Shown: piece after piece, positions 1-4,935 of the stretch | Position numbering within the stretch: the first letter of the stretch is position 1 | Layout: each line of letters begins with the position of its first letter | NCBI GenBank assembly: GCA_910579545.1 | Contig: CAJTVI010000087.1 | Span: 1 to 8,849, forward strand | Length of the DNA stretch: 8,849 nt | DNA from: an uncultured Oscillospiraceae bacterium | Lineage (GTDB): Bacteria; Bacillota; Clostridia; Oscillospirales; Ruminococcaceae | Reading direction: 5' to 3' | The notes under the pieces: model-generated | Database searches by the model: none | Seen by the model: the letters and a program-made list of their open reading frames with translations, nothing else | What the model was told of the DNA's origin: nothing | Position numbers and translations under genes: made by a program

Positions 1-1634
1 GGGGTCGGGTCCGGCTCCGGCTCGGCGATCTCCCGCTCGCCGGCAATATACACGTTTACGGTCACCTTGGCGGTGTCCAGCGGGGTACCCGGCTCCACAT
101 CGGTTTTTACAACGCAGTTGCTGGCATATTCGCCGGTATTGGGCAGCATCAGCAGGCTGAATTTGATCCCCTTTTCGTTCAGCTCGGCCTCGGCGTTTTC
201 GCGGGTAAAGCCGATGATATAGGGCATCTCCACCAGTTCCGGCCCGCGGCTGACCACCAGCTGGATCAGCGGGTTTTCGCCGCTTTCCAGCAGTTCGCCG
301 GCGGCCGGCTCCTGTCGGATGATCCGGCCCTTTTCGGTCTCGCTGCTGTACTCCTCGGTGATAAAAAAGCGGTAAAGGGCGTTATAATCCGGGTTTTTCT
401 GCACGTCCTGGTACACAAGGCCCACAAAGTTGGGGGCCGTTTGGGGCGCCGGCGTGGCCTGCGGGGCGCTGGAGGCCGCCTGGCTGCTGCCCGGCTCGGA
501 CGTGCTTTGCGAGGAGGACTGGGGGTTGCTGTTCCCCGACATGATCCAGAGCACAAGCAGCAGCACCACCATCACCGCCACCAGCCCGCCCGTCACGCCT
601 GCCAGAATGGTCTGGGGGCCGGGGCCCTTCCAGGCACGGCGCTTGCCCCGCTTGATCAGCGCGTTTGCGGCCTCGGGGCTTGCCAGCGAACTCATCAGTT
701 CCGGCACGTTCTGCACCCGCTCGGCCGGGTCCAGCCGCAAAGCGGTGGTGAGCACCGCCGAAAAATAGGAGGGCACCGCGGGCTGCAGGATGCGGGCGCT
801 GCGCTGGCTGTCGGTGACCCGGCGCTGAGCCGCGGGCACCGGCGAGGCCCCGCTGACCACCCGGTAAAAGACCGCGGCAAGGCCGTACACGTCGGTATAC
901 CGGCCCTCAAACTCGGCCGCGGAATACTGCTCCGGGGCCGAATAGCCCTCGTACAGGTTGGCCCGCAGTTCGCTGCCCGCCGTGCGCAGGCCCAGGGTGG
1001 CATAGCCCGCCAGCCGGGCCGTGCCGTTTTCGCTGATAAAGATGTTTTCGGGCGCGATGCCACGGTGCACAAGGCCGGCCTTGTGCATGGCCGCCACGCC
1101 CTCCATCACCGGCTGCAGAAGCTTGCGGGCCTCGGCGCTGTCCAGCAGGCCGCCCCGCAGGCCCAGGTATTCCTCCAGCGGCATGCCCTGGGCAGCCTCC
1201 AGCACGGCGTAGGCGCTGCCGTTTGTTTCCAGCACGTCCAGCACCGCCACCAGGCCGGCTGTGGGGGTGATGCGCTGCAGGGTGGTGTACAGCTCGGTAA
1301 AATCCATGCGGGTGGTTTTGTAAAGCACCTCGCTGCCTTCCTTGGGGGCGATCAGCCCGTCCGGGCCGCGCCCGGCGCTGAGGGTGACCGGCAGGTATTC
1401 CCTGAGCAGCACCCGCACCCCGGAGGTGTTTTCGATGGCGCCGTAACTCAGGCCCTCGCCGTCCGCGCCCAAAAAGGCCCCCACCGTATAGCGGCCGGCC
1501 AAAAGGCTGGCAAAGGGCAGGCTGCCTGCCGGGTTTTTGTTGGCAAGGCTCTTGCCGCAAAAGGGGCAGGCCTCCCGCTGGGGCGGGATGCGGGAAAGGC
1601 AGTGGGGGCATAAAATCTGGGCCGCATCCTTCAT
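1..1634 (-). CDS. Zinc-ribbon / kinase-like (pseudokinase) / PASTA membrane protein, 3' end outside window
   Basis: I read 544 codons from ATG at 1634 with no frame break; the C-terminus lies beyond base 1. Domains in order: a CxxC...CxxC zinc ribbon (Cys 9, 12, 23, 26); a Ser/Thr-kinase fold (about 48-320); a transmembrane helix (about 342-366) after a basic stretch (RGKRRAWK); a Ser/Pro/Ala-rich linker (367-400); two PASTA repeats (about 400-465 and 466-531); a Glu/Pro tail. The layout is that of PrkC/Stk-type receptors that sense cell-wall fragments. However, the VAIK Lys is Arg78, HRD is HRG (190-192) and DFG is GYA (210-212), while Asn197, APE (233-235) and TDVY (247-250) remain. That pattern suggests a pseudokinase acting as scaffold or sensor; this is inference. 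AGGAGG lies 8 bases before the start. It sits 67 bases after yebC with no separate promoter seen. No PP2C phosphatase is nearby. Confidence 0.88.
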   Translation of the reverse strand, partial: MKDAAQILCPHCLSRIPPQREACPFCGKSLANKNPAGSLPFASLLAGRYTVGAFLGADGEGLSYGAIENTSGVRVLLREYLPVTLSAGRGPDGLIAPKEGSEVLYKTTRMDFTELYTTLQRITPTAGLVAVLDVLETNGSAYAVLEAAQGMPLEEYLGLRGGLLDSAEARKLLQPVMEGVAAMHKAGLVHRGIAPENIFISENGTARLAGYATLGLRTAGSELRANLYEGYSAPEQYSAAEFEGRYTDVYGLAAVFYRVVSGASPVPAAQRRVTDSQRSARILQPAVPSYFSAVLTTALRLDPAERVQNVPELMSSLASPEAANALIKRGKRRAWKGPGPQTILAGVTGGLVAVMVVLLLVLWIMSGNSNPQSSSQSTSEPGSSQAASSAPQATPAPQTAPNFVGLVYQDVQKNPDYNALYRFFITEEYSSETEKGRIIRQEPAAGELLESGENPLIQLVVSRGPELVEMPYIIGFTRENAEAELNEKGIKFSLLMLPNTGEYASNCVVKTDVEPGTPLDTAKVTVNVYIAGEREIAEPEPDPT

Positions 1635-1701
1635 CTGCTTTCCCTCCTTTTTTAGTGATCCGGGGCAAACGCCCTGATGCCCGGGCGGGCCGGCAGAGCG
1701 G

Positions 1702-2439
1702 TCAGCGGTCCAGGTCCTCCTCGTTTTCGAGGTTATGCCAGACGTTCTGCACGTCGTCGTCGTCGTCCAAAGCGTCCAGCAGCTTGGTCATGTTTTTCTG
1801 TTCGTCCGGGTCGGTGATGGCCGAGGTGGTCATGGGCACCATCTCGACCTCGGCCGAGATAAAGCTGTACCCCTTGTCCTCCAGCGCCTGGCGCACCGCG
1901 CTGAAGGCGTCCGGCGTGGTGGTGACCTCCACAACATCGTCGCCCATGTCAAAGTCCTCGGCGCCGGCGTCAAAGCAGTCCTCCATCACGGCCTCCTCGT
2001 CCAGGCCCTCGCCGTCCAGCACAATGATCCCCTTCTGGGCAAACAAAAACCCAACGCAGCCCATGTTGCCAAGGTTGCCGCCAAACTTGTCAAAGTAATG
2101 GCGCAGGTTGGCGGCGGTGCGGTTGCGGTTGTCGGTAAGGGTCTCGACCATCATGGCGATGCCGCAGGGGCCGTACCCCTCGTAGGTGATGTACTCGTGA
2201 TTGTCTTTTTCGCCGCCCTCGGCCCGCTTGATGATGCGCTGGATATTGTCGTTGGGCACATTGAGGCTCTTTGCTTTGGCGATCAGGTCGCGCAGCTTGC
2301 CGTTGTTGGCCGGGTCTCCCCCGCCCTCCCGCACGGCCACCGCGATTTCACGGCCTACCTTGGTAAAGATCTTGGCCTTTTGGCCGTCGGTCTTTTCCTT
2401 TTTGCGCTTGATGTTGTTCCATTTGCTGTGTCCCGACAT
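1702..2439 (-). CDS. yebC: YebC/PmpR (TACO1) family protein
   Basis: The 245-residue product has the usual family length and the signature N-terminus MSGHSKWNNIKRKKEKTD, followed by GGGDPANN and NVPNDNIQRIIKRA, and the central EGYGPCGIAMMVETLTDN and FGGNLG. These mark the YebC family. Members have been described as transcriptional regulators (PmpR) and, for TACO1 and some bacterial homologues, as translation factors that help ribosomes through difficult sequences. The sequence alone does not decide between these roles. The C-terminus is very acidic, with five consecutive Asp near residue 228. The start is fixed by AAGGAGGA just upstream. A well-formed promoter overlaps the end of rsmF. The kinase-like gene follows 67 bases downstream and may be co-transcribed, since I see no terminator between them. 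Confidence 0.95.
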   Translation of the reverse strand: MSGHSKWNNIKRKKEKTDGQKAKIFTKVGREIAVAVREGGGDPANNGKLRDLIAKAKSLNVPNDNIQRIIKRAEGGEKDNHEYITYEGYGPCGIAMMVETLTDNRNRTAANLRHYFDKFGGNLGNMGCVGFLFAQKGIIVLDGEGLDEEAVMEDCFDAGAEDFDMGDDVVEVTTTPDAFSAVRQALEDKGYSFISAEVEMVPMTTSAITDPDEQKNMTKLLDALDDDDDVQNVWHNLENEEDLDR

Positions 2440-2538
2440 GGGTGCTCCTCCTTATGATGGTTGATTTTGATTATTTAAAAGCGTTTGTTTGTTCTGCCGC
2501 GCCGCGCGCCGGCCGGGCCGCGGGCGTATATCCAGGTT

Positions 2539-2567
2539 ATTTTAGCATATCCCGCGGATTATTTCAA
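2539..2567 (-). promoter_or_regulatory. Sigma-A-type promoter of yebC
   Basis: On the minus strand, TTGAAA (2562-2567), a 17-base spacer and TAAAAT (2539-2544) form a near-consensus promoter. The spacer ends in TGC, giving an extended -10. The -35 box overlaps the last codons and stop of rsmF (TTG AAA TAA). Transcription should start near 2532, leaving a leader of about 90 bases: a GC-rich, potentially folded first half and an AT-rich second half before the Shine-Dalgarno. Confidence 0.8.
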
Positions 2568-3914
2568 ATTGCGCAGCGCCTTTGGGTAGTGGTTTTTTAC
2601 CCGGCCGCCGCTGATCTTGCCGCCGCCCAGCGCAAGGCCGTCCACCGTTACGCAGCACCAGCCCTCCGGTGCGCCGCCCGCGTCGATCTCCTCCCCCCGC
2701 AGGTAGGCGGCAAGCCGGGCGTCCTCAAGGCTCAGATCGACCGTGCAGGCACACCCGGCCCCGTATGCGGCAAACAGGTGGTGCGCCGGCACAAACCGCC
2801 CTTTTTGCAGGCTGCCCGCCAGCACCCCGCCGCGCACGGTGCGCAGGCTTTGGGGCGGCAAAAGCCCCCCGGGCGGCAGCAGCACGGCGTCCCCATAAAG
2901 GCAGGCGGGATGTTCTGCAAGCTGGGGAAAGGCCCTTTGGGCAAAGGCCAGCCATTCTTTGCAAGGTTTGGCCGGTTTTTGCGGTTTAAGACGGGCCGGC
3001 CCCGCCGCGCCCGCCTTTTGCAGCTTTGCCATAAAATGCCCCTCGCCCCCGTGGCAGGGCCAGATGCGGCGCACCCGGCTTACGTCAAAGGGGTGTTCGC
3101 CGCAGCGGTTTTCCTCGCCCGGCGCGCCAAAGCCGCAGGCCAGCGGCAGCAGCGAAAATTCCGGATGGCGGGCCAAAAAGGCCCCCACCTGGCCCTCGTC
3201 CTCCTCGGGGGAAAAGGTACAGGTGGAATACACCAGCACCCCGCCCGGGGCAAGGCAGGCCGCGGCGGCGTCCAGGATCTGCGCGCCCAGAGCGGCGCAC
3301 CGCTCCACAAGGCCCGGCCCATGCTGCAACGCCGCCTGGGGCTCCTTGCGGAACATCCCCTCGCCGGAGCAGGGCACGTCGGCCAGCACCCGGTCAAAAA
3401 AGCCGGGCAGGGCCCCGGCAATGCGCTGCGGCGATTCGCTGGTCACCAGCGCGTTGCGCACCCCCATCCGCTCCAGGTTTGCCTTGAGCACCTGGGCGCG
3501 GGCCGGCTCCACCTCATTGCAGACCAGCAGCCCCTGCCCCTGCATGGCGGCCGCCAGCTGGCTGCTTTTGCCGCCCGGCGCGGCGCAGAGGTCCAGCACC
3601 CGCTGGCCCGGCTGCACATCCAGCAGCGGCGCGGGCGCGCTGGCGCTGGGCTCCTGCACATAAAACGCCCCGGCATGGTGGTAGGGGTGCTGCCCCGGCT
3701 TAAAGGGCTGCTGCCCCTGCACCACAAAGCCCGCGCTGCAAAAGGGGGAGGGCGCCAGCGGCAGCCCCGCCCGCTGGGCCAGCCACTGGGGCTTGCAGCG
3801 CAGGGTGTTTACCGTGATGCCCCGCGCGGGCTGGGCGCAGGGGGCGGTGTGCAAAGCCTCGTACCGCGCCCCCAGCAACGCGCGCTCGCGCTGCAAAAAA
3901 TACTCCAGCGGCAT
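2559..3914 (-). CDS. rsmF: RsmF/RsmB-type rRNA (cytosine-C5) methyltransferase, NOL1/NOP2/Sun family
   Basis: This is a 451-residue SAM-dependent RNA m5C methyltransferase. Seen in order: an N-terminal RNA-binding segment with RGITVNTLR (31-39); SAM-binding motif LDLCAAPGGKS (107-117); motif IV DVPCSGEG (179-186) with Cys182; motif VI YSTCTF (229-234) with Cys232. These two Cys are the general and nucleophilic pair of the family. The C-terminal domain (about 310-451) ends with GKISGGRVKNHYP, typical of RsmF-like enzymes with a PUA-like RNA-binding domain. E. coli RsmF modifies C1407 of 16S rRNA; the exact target here is not determined. I chose ATG at 3914 because homologues begin about there (PLEYFLQRERALLG). 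A TTG at 4031 would add 39 unrelated residues. The ribosome site is weak (GGGTGGTG). Many genomes carry two or three paralogues, so the symbol is tentative. Confidence 0.9.
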   Translation of the reverse strand: MPLEYFLQRERALLGARYEALHTAPCAQPARGITVNTLRCKPQWLAQRAGLPLAPSPFCSAGFVVQGQQPFKPGQHPYHHAGAFYVQEPSASAPAPLLDVQPGQRVLDLCAAPGGKSSQLAAAMQGQGLLVCNEVEPARAQVLKANLERMGVRNALVTSESPQRIAGALPGFFDRVLADVPCSGEGMFRKEPQAALQHGPGLVERCAALGAQILDAAAACLAPGGVLVYSTCTFSPEEDEGQVGAFLARHPEFSLLPLACGFGAPGEENRCGEHPFDVSRVRRIWPCHGGEGHFMAKLQKAGAAGPARLKPQKPAKPCKEWLAFAQRAFPQLAEHPACLYGDAVLLPPGGLLPPQSLRTVRGGVLAGSLQKGRFVPAHHLFAAYGAGCACTVDLSLEDARLAAYLRGEEIDAGGAPEGWCCVTVDGLALGGGKISGGRVKNHYPKALRNLK

Positions 3915-3939
3915 AAAACACCACCCGGTTTGTATAATT

Positions 3940-3954
3940 CCCCCCTGCGGGGGG
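3940..3954. repeat. C6/G6 hairpin in the rsmF 5' region
   Basis: Six C, a 3-base loop and six G form a compact perfect hairpin 26 bases before the rsmF start. On the minus strand five T precede rather than follow it, so it is not an ordinary terminator. It could affect access to the weak rsmF ribosome site. I found no convincing promoter for rsmF nearby. Confidence 0.5.
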
Positions 3955-3999
3955 CAAAAATAAGGGTGTTGAAAGGCAAACAGCCCTTCAGCAGGCGGA

Positions 4000-4048
4000 C
4001 GGCGCAAAATGGAATAGAGCCTTTTTAGCAAAGTTCCCTTTTGCGCCG
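4000..4048. repeat. Perfect 10-bp inverted repeat between rsmF and the small Asn-rich gene
   Basis: CGGCGCAAAA (4000-4009) and TTTTGCGCCG (4039-4048) are exact reverse complements. After one mismatch the pairing continues with GGAA (4011-4014) and TTCC (4034-4037). No T-run follows on either strand, so it does not look like a terminator. It lies in the divergent gap between rsmF (minus) and the 45-codon gene (plus). The right arm contains the TTGCGC that could be the -35 box of the small gene, so an operator is one possible reading. Confidence 0.6.
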
Positions 4049-4069
4049 CCCATCCTATGATGCTTTATT
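4041..4069 (+). promoter_or_regulatory. Candidate promoter of the small Asn-rich gene
   Basis: Two overlapping possibilities exist. TATGAT (4056-4061) is a good -10 but lacks a matching -35. TTGCGC (4041-4046), a 17-base spacer ending in TGC, and TTTATT (4064-4069) have correct spacing and an extended -10. The second option would start transcription around 4076, inside the ribosome binding site, which counts against it. Confidence 0.35.
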
Positions 4070-4088
4070 CTGAAAGGAGAACAAAACC

Positions 4089-4226
4089 ATGGACAACCGC
4101 AATGCCAAGAACACCACCCAGAACGCCAAGAACACCACCCAGAACGCCACCCAGAACCGCAGCTCGAACAGCAGCCAGAACACGAACCAGAACAGTTCCG
4201 AGAATTCCTCCAAGAACTGCAAATAA
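4089..4226 (+). CDS. Small Asn/Ser/Thr/Gln-rich peptide (45 residues), function unknown
   Basis: An ATG preceded by AAAGGAG with 9 bases of spacing opens a 45-codon frame ending in TAA. I do not recognise a family. Of 45 residues 13 are Asn, 8 Ser, 6 Thr and 5 Gln (71% together); four Lys and two Arg give a net charge near +4. There are no hydrophobic residues apart from Met1 and three Ala, so it has no signal peptide or membrane segment and should be disordered. The first half repeats the heptad NAKNTTQ; the second half uses Asn-Ser-Ser-Gln-like units. It ends in NCK, with a single Cys next to last. Codons are mostly C-ending like the neighbours, which supports real coding. It is the only plus-strand gene here, divergent from rsmF and convergent with mrnC. 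I vaguely recall other small Asn/Gln-rich peptides with a C-terminal Cys in spore-forming Firmicutes, unverified. Confidence 0.65.
   Translation: MDNRNAKNTTQNAKNTTQNATQNRSSNSSQNTNQNSSENSSKNCK
4101..4154 (+). repeat. 21-bp tandem repeat inside the small gene
   Basis: Two copies of a 21-base unit (4101-4121 and 4122-4142, differing by one T/C) each encode NAKNTTQ. A shortened copy (4143-4154) encodes NATQ. The unit length keeps the frame, so growth or loss of copies would change peptide length without breaking it. Confidence 0.9.
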
Positions 4227-4241
4227 CCTTTGCGCGGTACC

Positions 4242-4263
4242 GCGGGGACGTTAGCGCCCCCGC
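4242..4263 (+). other. Hairpin directly after the small gene
   Basis: GCGGGG (4242-4247) pairs with CCCCGC (4258-4263), with a single mismatch, an inner CG/CG pair and a TTAG loop. It starts 15 bases after the stop codon of the 45-codon gene. No T-run follows. It may protect the 3' end of the short transcript. Confidence 0.5.
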
Positions 4264-4299
4264 CCGCAGGCCCAGCGCCTGCGCAGCCGGGCCTGCGGG
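4263..4299 (+). other. 11-bp hairpin competing with the downstream terminator
   Basis: CCCGCAGGCCC (4263-4273) and GGGCCTGCGGG (4289-4299) are exact reverse complements around a 15-base loop. The right arm is the same stretch used as the left arm of the following terminator stem, so the two structures cannot form together. Confidence 0.6.
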
Positions 4300-4329
4300 A
4301 CAAGGTTTGCTCCCGCGGCCCGGCTTTTT
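4285..4329 (+). terminator. Rho-independent terminator of the small Asn-rich gene
   Basis: Bases 4285-4300 pair with 4311-4325 as a stem of about 15 bp with one bulged T and a 10-base loop. Five T (4325-4329) close the structure. It is oriented for plus-strand transcripts, and the 45-codon gene is the only candidate source in the window. The left arm overlaps an alternative upstream hairpin (4263-4299), giving an attenuator-like geometry. Confidence 0.6.
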
Positions 4330-4336
4330 GCGGTTT

Positions 4337-4361
4337 GCATAAAATGCCGGGCGTTTTATGC
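4337..4361. terminator. Candidate bidirectional terminator hairpin
   Basis: GCATAAAA (4337-4344) and TTTTATGC (4354-4361) are exact reverse complements, with a partly paired GC core between them. The A-rich left arm and T-rich right arm make it symmetrical. It sits between the convergent small gene and mrnC and could stop transcripts from either side. Confidence 0.4.
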
Positions 4362-4393
4362 GCGCGGCCCTGCCCCCCGCCAAAAGGGGCGGA

Positions 4394-4427
4394 GCATAAA
4401 AGGCCATACCGCGCCCACTGGCCCCTT
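4394..4427 (-). terminator. Candidate terminator of mrnC overlapping its stop codon
   Basis: On the minus strand AAGGGGCCA (4419-4427) pairs with TGGCCTTTT (4398-4406), two of the nine pairs being G-U. The T-rich 3' arm TTTTATG follows directly. The first arm begins within the TAA stop codon. The wobble pairs and a 12-base loop make it weaker than the rpmA terminator. Confidence 0.45.
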
Positions 4428-4863
4428 ACGGCTTTGGCTGTGCCGAGGTTTCGGGCGGGGCAATTTGTTCAAGGCCCTGCCAGACAAGTTCGAAAAGCTG
4501 CTGGATGCGGGCGTTTTCGCCCCGCAGGTACAGCCAGCCAAACAGCGCCTCCACCCCGGTGGAAGCGCGGTACTGCTGCGCGGTGGCGTGCTTGGAAACG
4601 GTGGCCTTGCTGGCGTTTTGCCCCCGGCGCAGCACGGCCAGTTCCTCGCCGCTCAGCTGGTCCTTAAACAGTTCCAGCGCCTGGCACTGCCCCCTGGCCG
4701 ATACATACCGCACGGCGGCGGCGTGCAGCGCGCCGGGCTGCATCCGGGTGCGCTCCACAAGGCGCTGGCGCACCAAAAGCTCGTACACCCCATCCCCCAC
4801 AAAGGCGAGGTTCAGGGGCGACTGTTCGTGCAGGTCCACCTCGGGATGGGCGCTGGGCAGCAT
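4426..4863 (-). CDS. mrnC: Mini-ribonuclease III
   Basis: The 145-residue protein is an RNase III catalytic domain without the dsRNA-binding domain, the size typical of Mini-III. Visible family motifs are SPLNLAFVGDGVYELLVR (15-32) with catalytic Asp24, RRGQNASKAT (79-88, close to the usual RRGRNAKS), and YRASTGVEALFGWLYL (98-113) with Glu105, the second metal-binding acidic residue. In Bacillus subtilis this enzyme trims the ends of 23S rRNA precursors within the assembling 50S subunit. It follows obg after 72 bases, a gap filled by a strong hairpin, and is probably co-transcribed with it. An AAAGGAG lies 10 bases before the ATG. The last about 13 residues (PPETSAQPKP) look like a loose tail. 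Confidence 0.92.
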   Translation of the reverse strand: MLPSAHPEVDLHEQSPLNLAFVGDGVYELLVRQRLVERTRMQPGALHAAAVRYVSARGQCQALELFKDQLSGEELAVLRRGQNASKATVSKHATAQQYRASTGVEALFGWLYLRGENARIQQLFELVWQGLEQIAPPETSAQPKP

Positions 4864-4885
4864 GGCCTTGCATCTCCTTTGCCTG

Positions 4886-4935
4886 CCGGCCGCCCCGCGC
4901 CCGGCTCAAAAAATAGGCAGGGGCGCGGGGGCCGG
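4886..4935 (-). other. Large intercistronic hairpin between obg and mrnC
   Basis: Arms 4886-4902 and 4921-4935 pair over 15 bp with a single 2-base bulge, around an 18-base loop that includes six T on the transcript strand. It starts at the base after the obg stop codon and ends about 5 bases before the mrnC Shine-Dalgarno. No T-run follows the stem, so it is not a standard terminator. It may set relative expression or serve as a processing site. Confidence 0.65.

Noticed and set aside
441..1613. Long plus-strand open frame opposite the kinase-like gene
   Set aside because: It is a shadow of the minus-strand gene caused by high GC at third positions; the product is Gly/Ala/His/Arg-rich with no family motif. 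The same applies to plus-strand frames at 2442-4028, 4465-6231 and 6977-8800.
907..1668. Minus-strand frame across the kinase-like gene start
   Set aside because: It is an out-of-frame reading. The frame starting at 1634 gives the zinc ribbon, kinase-like fold and PASTA repeats without a break.
1635..1701. Hairpin between yebC and the kinase-like gene as a terminator
   Set aside because: CCGGGCA/TGCCCCGG can pair, but no T-run follows on the transcript strand.
3933..3938. Perfect TATAAT on the plus strand
   Set aside because: No -35 match lies 16-18 bases upstream, and the position is far from the small gene. It is probably chance.
3915..4031. N-terminal extension of RsmF from a TTG at 4031
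   Set aside because: The 39 added residues match nothing expected at the RsmF N-terminus and run across the C6/G6 hairpin. ATG at 3914 fits the family start.
4055..4303. Minus-strand frame opposite the small gene, with a very hydrophobic Phe/Trp/Val product
   Set aside because: It is the complement of Asn/Gln/Thr codons, starts with TTG, and lacks a good ribosome site, unlike the plus-strand frame.
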